Positions 26,536-35,518 of a stretch of 60,399 nt of DNA are shown one piece after another (within the stretch, counting starts at the first letter, position 1; the number at the start of each line of letters is the position of its first letter). The stretch spans positions 107,501 through 167,899 of the forward strand of contig CAJJBJ010000001.1 of the NCBI GenBank assembly GCA_905182455.1, given 5' to 3'. The stretch is from an uncultured Planktomarina sp. (GTDB lineage Bacteria > Pseudomonadota > Alphaproteobacteria > Rhodobacterales > Rhodobacteraceae). The translations under genes and the position numbers were made by a program. Under the pieces are notes generated by a model. The model saw only the letters and a program-made list of their open reading frames with translations. It ran no database searches and was not told the origin of the DNA.

Positions 26536-27830
26536 TCAGCCGCCATCATCGTTGCACTCTGCACCATCAAGCGCCGTGCTGCCTCAATACCGGTGGCCAA
26601 GCCATCCTCATGAAACCCGTTGCGCATCCAAGCGCCACAAAACCAAGTGGAGTTGGCACCATTCAAATCACTTAAGACCTGCTGCGCCTTTAGAGCCGTC
26701 ACATCGAAGACTGGGTGATGGAAGGTAAACTGATCATAGATCAACGCCGGATCGATATCGCGTTGCGTGTTTAGCGTTACAAAGCAAGGATCATCATTCG
26801 GCAGGCTTTGCAGACGGTTGATCCAATAGGTAAGATCAATACGGTCTGACTGGCGATCTTTATCTTCAGTATAAACCCAAGAGGCCCAAGCGGCTTTACG
26901 CTTTGGCATAATCGAGATGTCCGCGTGAAGGACCATTTCATTGGGTTGATACTTGATCGCTTCCAACGCTTTGCGCTCTACACCATTCGCATCACTCAGC
27001 ATCGCCAAGGTGATATCTGAGTGCGTGGCGAAAATTACATCATCAAAGGCCTCATACTCCCCACCTGCAGTTTTAATCTCAACCCCCAACGGGCCTCGCC
27101 GCACTGACTCAACCGGCGTGGAGAGACGCAGTTCAACCCCGGCGGCAGTCAAAGCCTGCTCGACCCGACTCACATATTCGCGAGACCCACCATTAACCGT
27201 CCGCCATTGATGCTGACCGCCAGCCCCAAGCAGGGCGTGATTCTTCATGAAAGTGATCATCGCCTGTGCCGGGAAATCCAGAATTTGAGTGATCGGTGTG
27301 GACCAGATTGCGCCAGTAAAGGGAGTGAGATAGTAATCTCGGAACCAGTCCCCAAGCCGCCATTTTTTAATCAAGGCCCCAATGGTGATGTTTGGATCAA
27401 TCTGTTCAGCATTGGCGCGTTTATTAAATTTCAAGATATCGCGAATCATGCCCCAAAACTTCGGTCGCAAAATATTGCGTTTTTGAGCAAAGACCGCAGA
27501 GGGCGCCAAAACGCCATATTCAAACCGCCCCCCATCTATCGATGCGCCAAAGCTCATGTTAGAGTCCATGATTGGCACATCGAGTTCTTTGAACAATCGA
27601 ATCAAATGCGGATAGTTCACGTCGTTGAAGACCAAAAACCCGGTATCAACAGATAAATCTCCATTTTTTCCAGCCATAACGGTGCGCGCATGCCCACCCA
27701 ACCGCGGGGCCGATTCAAACAATACCACCTGATGCGATTGACGCAATTCATAGGCGGCTCCCATGCCGGAGATACCCCCGCCAATCACCGCAATGCGCTT
27801 CGTTCCCGCTCTGGTATTCTCAAATGGCAT
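26532..27830 (-). CDS. FAD-dependent oxidoreductase (amine oxidase/desaturase-like), first gene of RpoE-linked operon
   Basis: Flavoprotein of about 432 residues with the dinucleotide-binding motif IAVIGGGISGMGAAYEL, followed by LFESAPRLGGHART (second FAD contact) and DTGFLVFNDVNYPHL. Belongs to the NAD/FAD-binding amine-oxidase/phytoene-desaturase-like group (COG2907). The start at 27830 (MPFENTRAG) has GAGGGA seven bases upstream. The ATG at 27845 falls only about six bases from the predicted transcription start. It is transcribed away from rpoE-chrR under a matching promoter. Likely a lipid-modifying oxidase in the singlet-oxygen response; the role is inferred from context. Confidence 0.85.
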   Translation of the reverse strand: MPFENTRAGTKRIAVIGGGISGMGAAYELRQSHQVVLFESAPRLGGHARTVMAGKNGDLSVDTGFLVFNDVNYPHLIRLFKELDVPIMDSNMSFGASIDGGRFEYGVLAPSAVFAQKRNILRPKFWGMIRDILKFNKRANAEQIDPNITIGALIKKWRLGDWFRDYYLTPFTGAIWSTPITQILDFPAQAMITFMKNHALLGAGGQHQWRTVNGGSREYVSRVEQALTAAGVELRLSTPVESVRRGPLGVEIKTAGGEYEAFDDVIFATHSDITLAMLSDANGVERKALEAIKYQPNEMVLHADISIMPKRKAAWASWVYTEDKDRQSDRIDLTYWINRLQSLPNDDPCFVTLNTQRDIDPALIYDQFTFHHPVFDVTALKAQQVLSDLNGANSTWFCGAWMRNGFHEDGLATGIEAARRLMVQSATMMAAE

Positions 27831-27857
27831 CGGCACATCCCTCATCTTTGTGTCATT

Positions 27858-27887
27858 ATTCTACGCAGGCGGCGTGCAAATGGATTA
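27858..27887 (-). promoter_or_regulatory. Putative RpoE promoter of the FAD oxidase operon
   Basis: On the minus strand TAATCC is followed after exactly 18 bases by TAGAAT, ending 28 bases before the chosen start. It has the same geometry as the rpoE promoter on the other strand and one mismatch to TGATCC, the -35 element of the Rhodobacter RpoE consensus. Confidence 0.6.
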
Positions 27888-27911
27888 CATTTGAAAACTT
27901 TGATTTTCATG

Positions 27912-27941
27912 TGATCCAGTTTAATTTCTTGAGCGTATTAA
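27912..27941 (+). promoter_or_regulatory. Putative autoregulated RpoE promoter of rpoE-chrR
   Basis: TGATCC, 18 bases, TATTAA. TGATCC is the characteristic -35 of the RpoE (singlet-oxygen) sigma factor in Rhodobacterales, whose gene autoregulates. The predicted transcription start (about 27948) is downstream of the only upstream ATG of the rpoE frame (27945). Confidence 0.75.
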
Positions 27942-28055
27942 AGCATGTTCGGAATTTTGGATAGATTACATGAAACGGGTGCATCTGAGTATCAGGTGCC
28001 CTATGGTGCGTTGAAACCAATTCGACCGCACTATCAGAAGGCTAACACCCCCACT

Positions 28056-28601
28056 GTGAAAAAAACCGTCCCACAAAACACTTGGGTTGAGCATCTGAAG
28101 CGTATTCAGGCAGATCAAGACCAACGGGCCTTTGCCGAATTGTTCGCGCATTTTGCGCCGCGCGTGAAGGCGTTTTTGATGAAATCAGGTGCCTCGCCGA
28201 GCATGGCCGAAGAATGCACTCAGGAGGTTATGGCAACACTCTGGCATAAAGCCCATCTGTTCGATCCGAGCAGAGCCAGTGTGGCCACGTGGATCTTCAC
28301 CATTGCCCGGAACAAAAAAATCGATGCCCTGCGCAAACAACGCAGGCCCGAGCCTGAAAATTTGGAATGGGGCCCGGAAGCCGAACCCGAAGCCGCCGAT
28401 ATTTTGGTTCTGCAACAAGAATCGCAACAACTGACCGAAGCAATGACAGCACTGCCCAGCCAACAGCGAGAGTTGATTGAGAAAGCCTATTTTGGAGACT
28501 TGAGCCACAGTGAAATTGCCGCTGAAACGGGTCTGCCCCTTGGCACAATCAAATCCCGCCTTAGATTGGCTTTATCGAAACTCCGACAGACGATGAAATG
28601 A
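28056..28601 (+). CDS. rpoE: RNA polymerase sigma factor RpoE (ECF, singlet-oxygen type)
   Basis: ECF11-type sigma factor. Region 2 has FAHFAPRVKAFLMKSGAS, SMAEECTQEVMATLWHKA and SVATWIFTIARNKKIDAL. Region 4 has LPSQQRELIEKAYFGDLSHSEIAA and the helix-turn-helix end TGLPLGTIKSRLRLALSKLR. The frame is open from an ATG at 27945, but the RpoE promoter puts the transcript start after that codon. The GTG at 28056 gives 181 residues, close to the Rhodobacter protein as I remember it; AGAAGG lies 14 bases upstream, rather far. It activates genes against singlet oxygen when ChrR releases it, and overlaps chrR by ATGA. Confidence 0.88.
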   Translation: MKKTVPQNTWVEHLKRIQADQDQRAFAELFAHFAPRVKAFLMKSGASPSMAEECTQEVMATLWHKAHLFDPSRASVATWIFTIARNKKIDALRKQRRPEPENLEWGPEAEPEAADILVLQQESQQLTEAMTALPSQQRELIEKAYFGDLSHSEIAAETGLPLGTIKSRLRLALSKLRQTMK

Positions 28602-29245
28602 ACAATATGACCCAGATCAAACATCACCTCACCGATCAGCTTTTGATCGGCTATGCCGCCGGAACGCTTCCTGAAGCGTTCAATCTGGTTGTGGCCACAC
28701 ATCTGTCCATGTGCGACAGTTGCCGTGCCGCGGCCCAAGCCTATGACGCAATTGGCGGCGCGTTTCTGGAGACTGACGCTCAAGCATCCATGGATGAGGG
28801 CGCTTTGGAAGAGACGTTGGCGCTGATCGGAAAAGGTCCAAGTGCAGCAAAACCTATGGCGGCCAGTGACGTGCCGTCCCCCTTGGGCGCCTATATAGGT
28901 GGCGGTTTGGGCGATGTAAAATGGCGCTCTGTTGGTATGGGCGTTCGTCAGGCGGTTCTAAGCACCTCGAAATCAGCCACCGCACGCTTACTCTATATTC
29001 CTGCTGGAGCCGCCGTACCAGATCACGGTCACCGTGGCACCGAACTCACTCTCGTGTTGCAAGGCGCGTTTCGCGATGCAACCGCACGCTTTGCCGCTGG
29101 TGACGTGGAAGTTGCCAATGAAGATCTAAACCACACCCCTGTGGCTGAAATTGGCGAAGATTGCATCTGTTTGGCCGCCACAGATGCACCCCTCAGATTC
29201 AACTCTTGGATTCCCCGCATGGCGCAACCATTTTTGCGAATTTAA
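28598..29245 (+). CDS. chrR: ChrR-type anti-sigma factor with cupin domain
   Basis: 215-residue zinc anti-sigma factor that binds RpoE. The N-terminal anti-sigma domain shows KHHLTDQLLIGYAAGTL and THLSMCDSCRAA, giving the His-x3-Cys-x2-Cys zinc site. After a linker rich in acidic residues comes the cupin domain with PDHGHRGTELTLVLQGAF (metal-binding His/Glu), needed in Rhodobacter for the response to singlet oxygen. Co-transcribed and translationally coupled with rpoE (ATGA). It is followed by convergent rmuC after 23 bases. Confidence 0.94.
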   Translation: MNNMTQIKHHLTDQLLIGYAAGTLPEAFNLVVATHLSMCDSCRAAAQAYDAIGGAFLETDAQASMDEGALEETLALIGKGPSAAKPMAASDVPSPLGAYIGGGLGDVKWRSVGMGVRQAVLSTSKSATARLLYIPAGAAVPDHGHRGTELTLVLQGAFRDATARFAAGDVEVANEDLNHTPVAEIGEDCICLAATDAPLRFNSWIPRMAQPFLRI

Positions 29246-29268
29246 GACACACTGCGCGCCAAGCCGAG

Positions 29269-30408
29269 TTATGGCTTGGTAAGAGGCACCACGTTTTCTG
29301 AGGCTTCTATTTCTTCAAAATCAAAGTTGTCCAGCTTGTGGGCGCGTTTTCCCGCCCGTTCAGCAGCAGTGGTAATGCCTTCGATGTCTTTACGCGCTTG
29401 GTTGAAATGAGTGTTCAGTTTATCCACCCGGTCCACCACCAGCTCCACATCACGATGCAGCAAACGCAGCGCCGTGCGGATTGCCCCAGCTTGTTCGCGC
29501 ATGCGGGCGTCTTTCAAGATCGCGCGCATGGTGTTGAGCGTGGCCATACAGGTGGTTGGGGACACGATCCAAACCCGTGCTTCAAATCCATCACGCACCA
29601 ATTCCGGAAAATTTGAATGCAATTCTGCGTAAACCGCTTCAGAGGGCAAAAACATCAACGCCCCATCGGCAGTCTCACCATCTAGGATATATTTCTCCGA
29701 TATAGCTTTAATATGAGCCTTTACGCTGACGCGCATGAACTTAGCAGCCTCATTCGCCTCCCAATCCGTCTTGGCATTGCGCAGCGCCTCATAGGCCTCT
29801 AGTGGGAATTTGCTATCGATGACAATCGGGCCGGGTGGGTTTGGCAGATGAATCAAGCAATCCGCGCGCTTTCCGTTGGACAGGGTCACCTGCCAGGCAT
29901 AGGCATCTGAAGGCAAAGCCTTGCTAACAATTTCTTGCAACTGGATCTCGCCAAAGGCCCCACGGGTCTGCTTGTTGGACAAAATATCTTGCAAGCTAAG
30001 AACATCGCCAGACAGCTTTTGAATATTGTCCTGTGCCTTATCAATCGTGACCAGTCTTTGCTGCAACTCGCCCAAGGAGGAGGCTGTGCTTTTCGCGCTA
30101 GTGGTGAGATTCAGCGTCATCTGCTCTTGCACAGCAGAGAGTCGGGCCTCCATCAACTTAATCATATTGCTTTGCTGAGCCGCCTGCGCCTCTGAAACAT
30201 GGGTCAAACCGCCAGCCAATTGCTGTTGGCCGTCGCCAATTGTTTGAACCCGTTGATTGAGGTACTCCATCTGGCTGGTCAAAGGCGCTGTTGCATGCGC
30301 CGAGCGTCCAGCAGCCCGCGCCACCACGAGCAGCAAAATGACAACCAAAAATGCAAACCCGCCAGCGCCTACCAGCAGCATTAAAATAATATCAGGGGTC
30401 AGTATCAT
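29269..30408 (-). CDS. rmuC: DNA recombination protein RmuC
   Basis: 379 residues. An N-terminal membrane helix (IILMLLVGAGGFAFLVVILL) is followed by a coiled coil (about 40-150, heptads such as NQRVQTIGDGQQQLAGG). Then comes the RmuC nuclease-like domain with TRGAFGEIQLQEIV, CLIHLPNPPGPIVIDSKFPL and GALMFLPSEAVYAEL. RmuC limits inversions at short inverted repeats; mechanism poorly known. Its start overlaps the mutL stop by ATGA, so the two repair-related genes are translationally coupled. Confidence 0.93.
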   Translation of the reverse strand: MILTPDIILMLLVGAGGFAFLVVILLLVVARAAGRSAHATAPLTSQMEYLNQRVQTIGDGQQQLAGGLTHVSEAQAAQQSNMIKLMEARLSAVQEQMTLNLTTSAKSTASSLGELQQRLVTIDKAQDNIQKLSGDVLSLQDILSNKQTRGAFGEIQLQEIVSKALPSDAYAWQVTLSNGKRADCLIHLPNPPGPIVIDSKFPLEAYEALRNAKTDWEANEAAKFMRVSVKAHIKAISEKYILDGETADGALMFLPSEAVYAELHSNFPELVRDGFEARVWIVSPTTCMATLNTMRAILKDARMREQAGAIRTALRLLHRDVELVVDRVDKLNTHFNQARKDIEGITTAAERAGKRAHKLDNFDFEEIEASENVVPLTKP

Positions 30409-32228
30409 GTGCGTCCAAACAATTTTTCAATATCAGACATCGCAAGACTGACATAGGTGGGGCGACCGTGGTTGCATTGGCCGGAATGGGGCGTTGCCTC
30501 CATTTCGCGTAAAAGGGCATTCATTTCATCTGCCTGCATGCGCCGACCCGTGCGCACAGATCCATGACAGGCCACCCGGCTCAAAATAGCATCGAGCCGC
30601 GATTGTAAGCTTTGGGAGGCTCCCCCATCGGACAGCTCGTCGACGATATCCAGTACCAGACGGTTTACATCCACATGCCCCAAAATCGCAGGCACCGACT
30701 GCACCGCTACAGCCCCTTGGCCAAAGGGCTCAATGCTCAGACCCAATTGCGTAAGCGTCTCGGACTGCTCCATCAGCAACGCCATATCACCATCAGACAG
30801 GCTGATCACCTCTGGGATCAACAAGGCCTGCGCCCGCACACCCGACTCAGACATTTGTACCTTGAGATTTTCATAGACCAAGCGTTCATGGGCCGCATGA
30901 GCATCAACGATTACCAAGCCTTCAGCCGTTTGTGATAGTATATAATTCTCATGCAATTGCGCGCGCGCAGCTCCCAAGGGCCGGTGTTGCGCCTCCAACT
31001 GTGGCATCCCTTCGATCCGCGCCGAAGGATGGACGTCGAACATTGTCTCCGTCTCCGCCAGTCCAGAATATCCCGGCGCATTGCGGGGCCTGTCCATTTG
31101 ATAGACCCGCGGCTCACCCTGTAGATGCCCCTGCGGCTGGGCTGTAAAGGCGCCCAATGCGGCATCAGATACTGTGGTTGAAGCCCGATGGCCCGCATCC
31201 GCCAAAGCATGACGCAAACCTGACACGATCAACCCGCGCACCATCGCTGGCTCACGAAATCGAACCTCGGATTTGGCGGGATGCACGTTCACATCCACAC
31301 TGGTCGGATCGCATTCCACAAACAGCGCCACCGCAGGGTGACGATCACGAGATAAAAAATCCGAATAGGCGCCACGCAAGGCGCCAAGCAACAGCTTATC
31401 GCGCACTGGGCGGCCATTCACAAAAATGAACTGCGCCACGGCAGCGCCACGCGAATAGGTCGGCAAAGCTGCAAAACCTGTTAAGGTAATCCCCTCACGC
31501 TCCGCATCCACCGCAATCGCATTTTTCACAAAATCATGGCCCATCAGCTGGCCCAGGCGGCCGCGTAAAGCCGAGAACATATCACCCTGCTCTGCTTGCA
31601 CCTGAAAGACCATCCGGTCCGAGCCCGCATCCCGCAATGAAAAAGAAATTGCAGGTTCGGCCATGGCCAAACGCTTGACCACATCCGCAATCGCCTGCGC
31701 CTCAGCGCGATCTGAACGCAGAAATTTAAGCCGCGCCGGTGTCGCGTAAAACAGATCTCGGAGGGTTGCGCGGGTGCCCAGCTGCATCGCAGCAGGGCGC
31801 ACTGGGCTCAGCTTGCCACCGTTCACCTGCAACTCAGCCCCAGTTGCCTCAGAAGTGCGGCTGGTCAGGGTCAGTTTACCCACAGCTCCCAGCGATGGCA
31901 AAGCCTCACCGCGAAAGCCAAAGCTTTGGATGTTCAACAGGTCCGAGCCATCAATTTTGCTAGTGGCGTGACGTGACATAGCCAGCGGCAAATCATCCGC
32001 CGCGATGCCACAACCATTGTCAGTAACTTGAATAAGGCTTTTGCCGCCATCGGCATATTCAACGTCAATGCGCGTCGCCCCCGCATCGATTGCATTTTCT
32101 ACCAATTCCTTAATGGCCGAAGCGGGACGTTCCACCACCTCACCCGCCGCAATCTGATTGATCGCAGTTTCGTTCAATTGCCGGATAACAGGCTGGAATT
32201 GGCTTATGTTGGGGTTAGATTTAAGCAT
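30405..32228 (-). CDS. mutL: DNA mismatch repair protein MutL
   Basis: GHKL ATPase of mismatch repair, about 607 residues. The N-terminal ATPase motifs are IAAGEVVERPASAIKELVEN, DNGCGI, RHATSKI and GFRGEALPS. A linker of lower conservation follows, then the C-terminal dimerisation domain with VIDAHAAHERL and ACHGSVRTGRRM. The family blocks THPSGQ and NHGRP are seen as TPHSGQCNHGRPTYV. The start was set at MLKSNPNISQ; an ATG 12 bases earlier is also possible and neither has a clear Shine-Dalgarno. MutL works with MutS. Confidence 0.94.
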   Translation of the reverse strand: MLKSNPNISQFQPVIRQLNETAINQIAAGEVVERPASAIKELVENAIDAGATRIDVEYADGGKSLIQVTDNGCGIAADDLPLAMSRHATSKIDGSDLLNIQSFGFRGEALPSLGAVGKLTLTSRTSEATGAELQVNGGKLSPVRPAAMQLGTRATLRDLFYATPARLKFLRSDRAEAQAIADVVKRLAMAEPAISFSLRDAGSDRMVFQVQAEQGDMFSALRGRLGQLMGHDFVKNAIAVDAEREGITLTGFAALPTYSRGAAVAQFIFVNGRPVRDKLLLGALRGAYSDFLSRDRHPAVALFVECDPTSVDVNVHPAKSEVRFREPAMVRGLIVSGLRHALADAGHRASTTVSDAALGAFTAQPQGHLQGEPRVYQMDRPRNAPGYSGLAETETMFDVHPSARIEGMPQLEAQHRPLGAARAQLHENYILSQTAEGLVIVDAHAAHERLVYENLKVQMSESGVRAQALLIPEVISLSDGDMALLMEQSETLTQLGLSIEPFGQGAVAVQSVPAILGHVDVNRLVLDIVDELSDGGASQSLQSRLDAILSRVACHGSVRTGRRMQADEMNALLREMEATPHSGQCNHGRPTYVSLAMSDIEKLFGRT

Positions 32229-32262
32229 GCTACAATACATAGCATGCTCGGATCCGATTCTG

Positions 32263-33567
32263 CTACTCTTCGTTGAGGCCTTTTGGCTGACCCACTACGA
32301 TAAAATGCAAAGCCTCCGGTTGCAACAATTCCGCCGCCACACGGTTGATCTCGCCAAGGGTCACAGCATTGATCTTATCGTTGCGCGTGTTGATATAATC
32401 GGTGCTCAACCCTTGTCGTTGCATCCCAACCAATATGTTTGCGATCTTCGCATTGCCATCGAACCGCAGAGGATAAGCGCCAGTGAGATAGGTCTGCGCA
32501 TCGTTCAGCTCGGCTTGGGTCACCCCATCGCGCGCCATCTTGGTCCATTCGTCGCGGATCACAGCAATTGCCTCGCCAATACGATCATTGGCACTTGCCA
32601 CTTGTCCCATCAGCATGTTCGCTTCTTCCTTGCCCACCAAGAAGGTCGACACACCATAGGTTAGCCCGCGTTTTTCGCGTACTTCTGCCGACAGGCGGCT
32701 CTCAACACCCCGGCCACCCAAAATCGTGTTGAGAACAAAGGCCGCAAAGAAGTCAGGGTGATCCCGGTCAATTCCAACATGGCCAAACAAAGCCACAGAC
32801 TGCGGGGTTGGCATGTCCACAACGGTCAACCCACCCTCAGTCGCAAACTCAACTGCTGCGGTTTTGAGACCTTCACCCGCAGGCAGCTGTCCCAGCAAGT
32901 CATCTAGCATTGGACCCAGCTCAGCCGCTGAAATGTCACCCACTGCGGATACCGACAAGGAATCACGCGTAAACAATCGTTGATGTGCGGCAATGATGTC
33001 TTCGCGTGTAAGGGCCGCAACTGAGGCCGCTGTTCCCTCACGCGGCGTGCCATATGCGTGCTGCCCAAAAGCCAATTGCGACCAGGTTGCACCAGCAACC
33101 GAATCTGGGTCTTGTGCGTCAGAGGCTAAGATCGATAATACCTGAGTCCGCACCCGTTCGATGGCCTCGGGGTCAAATCGTGGTTGGGTTAGAACGGTTT
33201 TCAAAAGCGCCAAGCTTTCCGCACGGTTTTCCGTCAAAAATCGAACTGAAATTGTGACTGTGTCATCATAGACATCAAAGCCAAAGGAGGCCGCCAAAGC
33301 CTCTTGCGCGGCAGCAAAGGCCTGCGCATCCATGTCCCCGGAGCCTTCTTCGAGAAGCCCCGTCATCAAATAGGCTGCACCGCGTTTATCTCTAGGATCC
33401 AGCGCGGCCCCACCGGAAAACATAATCTCCAATGCGGTGAAGGGAATAGATGGCTCTTCCACCACCCAAGCGGCAATGCCACCGGGACTGGTGGGGGTTT
33501 TGATTTGCACTTCGGCCTGCGCCGCGCCGGCCCAGAGGATGACAAATGTTGAGAGAATACGGATCAT
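32263..33567 (-). CDS. M16-family peptidase-like protein lacking the zinc motif
   Basis: Secreted M16 (insulinase/processing peptidase fold) protein of 434 residues with signal peptide MIRILSTFVILWAGAAQA. The expected HxxEH site is missing: the corresponding stretch is GAAYLMTGLLEEGSG. This is therefore the non-catalytic half of a heterodimer, as in mitochondrial processing peptidase pairs. The second domain shows LFGHVGIDRDHPDF and EKRGLTYGVSTF. Its ATG at 33567 overlaps the stop of the active partner (ATGA), which fits equal expression of both. Confidence 0.9.
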   Translation of the reverse strand: MIRILSTFVILWAGAAQAEVQIKTPTSPGGIAAWVVEEPSIPFTALEIMFSGGAALDPRDKRGAAYLMTGLLEEGSGDMDAQAFAAAQEALAASFGFDVYDDTVTISVRFLTENRAESLALLKTVLTQPRFDPEAIERVRTQVLSILASDAQDPDSVAGATWSQLAFGQHAYGTPREGTAASVAALTREDIIAAHQRLFTRDSLSVSAVGDISAAELGPMLDDLLGQLPAGEGLKTAAVEFATEGGLTVVDMPTPQSVALFGHVGIDRDHPDFFAAFVLNTILGGRGVESRLSAEVREKRGLTYGVSTFLVGKEEANMLMGQVASANDRIGEAIAVIRDEWTKMARDGVTQAELNDAQTYLTGAYPLRFDGNAKIANILVGMQRQGLSTDYINTRNDKINAVTLGEINRVAAELLQPEALHFIVVGQPKGLNEE

Positions 33568-34898
33568 TTCAACTCCTCCTGCGGGCCCATCAACCATCCA
33601 GTCACTGAAGCCTTTTGATCAAATACCAAACGTGCTGCGACCATGACCTCATCGGGCGTGACCTCCTGCAATATTCGTGGCCACTCTTGCACATCGGCAA
33701 TGGTAAGCCCTTGTGTCAAAGCCGCGCCATAACGGTTGGCAATACCTTCAACGTTGTCCATCGCGTAGATCTCACTGGCTCGCATTTGCATCTTGATCCG
33801 TTCAAACGTCTCAAGATTAATTCCGGTGGCCATAAATTTGGCAATCGCGGCATCCATGGCATCTTCAACCTGCTGTAAGCTCACACCCGGCACAGGCACA
33901 GCAATCAGCCCAAATGTCGTATTATCCAAGGCAGTTCCGCCATAGTAGGCGCTGGTATAAATCGCTTGCTGCGTGTCGAATTGCAACTCTTTACCCAACA
34001 CCGAGGTCGCCCCCGATCCCCCCAATATTTCTGCCAAATACACCAATGCGGCGGCAGTCGTTTGATAGCCACTGTCTCGCTCTGGGGCCAAGTAACTGCG
34101 GCTCACATAGGGCTGAGCCACGCGCTCATCATGATAAGTCATGCGGCGCGCAGATCTGTGTGGTGGCTCTTGGGTCCGCGCGCGCGACTGCACCGCCGGG
34201 TTGGCGGGGATCACACCATAGTATTGCTCAGCCAGGATTTTAACCTGCTCTGGCGTCACATCACCTGCCACCACCAAAATCGCATTATTGGGCGCATAGT
34301 GCAGCTTATAGAAGGCCACCGCATCCTCAAAATTCAACTTTTTCAGTTCATGCATCCAGCCAATCACCGGCACGCCGTAAGCGTGATTCATATACATGGC
34401 AGCTTGTTTTTGCTCGTTGAACAAAGCGCCAGGGGAGCTTTCTGTACGTTGATTTCGCTCTTCGATCACCACATCGCGTTCGGTGGCTATATCATCAACA
34501 GACAGCTGCAAACCCGTCATCCGATCCGATTCCATACTCATCATAAGTTCAAGGCGGTCTGCAGCCACACGCTGGTAATAGGCCGTATAGTCTTGATTGG
34601 TGAAGGCATTGTCAGACCCACCATTGGCCGCCACTGTATCCGACAGTTCACCCGAAGCTAGGTTTTTGGTTTTCTTGAACATCAAATGCTCGAGGAAATG
34701 CGCAATACCAGATTTTCCAGGCGCCTCATCTGCGGCACCAACTTTGTACCACACCATATGCACCACGACTGGGGCTCGGTGATCTTCCACCACAACAACC
34801 TGCATGCCGTTGTCCAACATGAAATTTGAAACCTTGGCCTGAGCCTGAGCCTGCATTGGCAGGCAAAGGCCCAAAACTGCGAAAATCCTAATTAGCAT
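33564..34898 (-). CDS. M16-family zinc metallopeptidase (active subunit)
   Basis: 444 residues with a signal peptide ending near QAQA, so periplasmic. The inverted zinc motif HFLEH is at residues 67-71, and the distal glutamate is in the DIATERDVVIEERNQR region. Second-domain features include RVAQPYVSRSYLAPERD. Processes or degrades peptides in the periplasm, probably together with the partner encoded next. The upstream 148 bases to lspA hold no gene. Confidence 0.93.
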   Translation of the reverse strand: MLIRIFAVLGLCLPMQAQAQAKVSNFMLDNGMQVVVVEDHRAPVVVHMVWYKVGAADEAPGKSGIAHFLEHLMFKKTKNLASGELSDTVAANGGSDNAFTNQDYTAYYQRVAADRLELMMSMESDRMTGLQLSVDDIATERDVVIEERNQRTESSPGALFNEQKQAAMYMNHAYGVPVIGWMHELKKLNFEDAVAFYKLHYAPNNAILVVAGDVTPEQVKILAEQYYGVIPANPAVQSRARTQEPPHRSARRMTYHDERVAQPYVSRSYLAPERDSGYQTTAAALVYLAEILGGSGATSVLGKELQFDTQQAIYTSAYYGGTALDNTTFGLIAVPVPGVSLQQVEDAMDAAIAKFMATGINLETFERIKMQMRASEIYAMDNVEGIANRYGAALTQGLTIADVQEWPRILQEVTPDEVMVAARLVFDQKASVTGWLMGPQEELK

Positions 34899-35046
34899 GA
34901 ACGTTCCTTATAAATGCAAGATATACTAAAGCAAATACGCTCAAAATTTGCGCTTACAAGACCAAAGCGGCAATATGCCCACCACTCACTAAAACTTGAT
35001 GAGACCGAGGCCGCAAGCCACGGCCGACTAAATAGCGCTCAGAACC

Positions 35047-35517
35047 TTAGCTATTTTTGTGATCTGTCGAGAAAATAACCAGGCCAAACAAGCCAACAAA
35101 TATCGCAATATCTGCCACATTGAACGCATAGGGATTGTAAAAACCGCAACACGTCACATTCAAGAAATCTGCAACACTGCCATATAAAACCCGATCAAGT
35201 GAATTGCCCAAGGCCCCACCAATTACCAAACCCGCTGCAATCAACGCTATTGGCTTCTTCTCGTCACGCATCCAAAAGCCAACAAACCCGCAAACCACCA
35301 AAGCCACTGCCACCAGCAACCAACGGACCAGATCCCCTTGGCCCGCAAACAGACCAAAGTTGATGCCAGTGTTCCACGCCATATGAAAGTGAACAAAGCC
35401 TGGCCAAACATCAATTTGACCTTTTGAAATAAGCTCCATCCAGAACACCACCACCACTTTTGTGATCTGATCCAATGCCAAAGTCAGCGCTGCGCTCCAA
35501 AGTAATATCTTTCTCAT
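35047..35517 (-). CDS. lspA: Lipoprotein signal peptidase LspA
   Basis: Signal peptidase II, 156 residues, inner-membrane aspartyl protease that cleaves prolipoprotein signal peptides. Four hydrophobic segments are evident. The first catalytic region is [10 protein letters not shown] and the second [21 protein letters not shown] and [20 protein letters not shown] are the conserved blocks between them. It begins one base after the purH stop, implying translational coupling. Confidence 0.95.
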   Translation of the reverse strand: MRKILLWSAALTLALDQITKVVVVFWMELISKGQIDVWPGFVHFHMAWNTGINFGLFAGQGDLVRWLLVAVALVVCGFVGFWMRDEKKPIALIAAGLVIGGALGNSLDRVLYGSVADFLNVTCCGFYNPYAFNVADIAIFVGLFGLVIFSTDHKNS

Positions 35518-35518
35518 A

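Noticed and set aside
26532-27845. Start of the FAD oxidase at the upstream ATG (27845)
   Set aside because: It would sit about six bases from the predicted transcript start, while MPFENTR at 27830 has a good Shine-Dalgarno.
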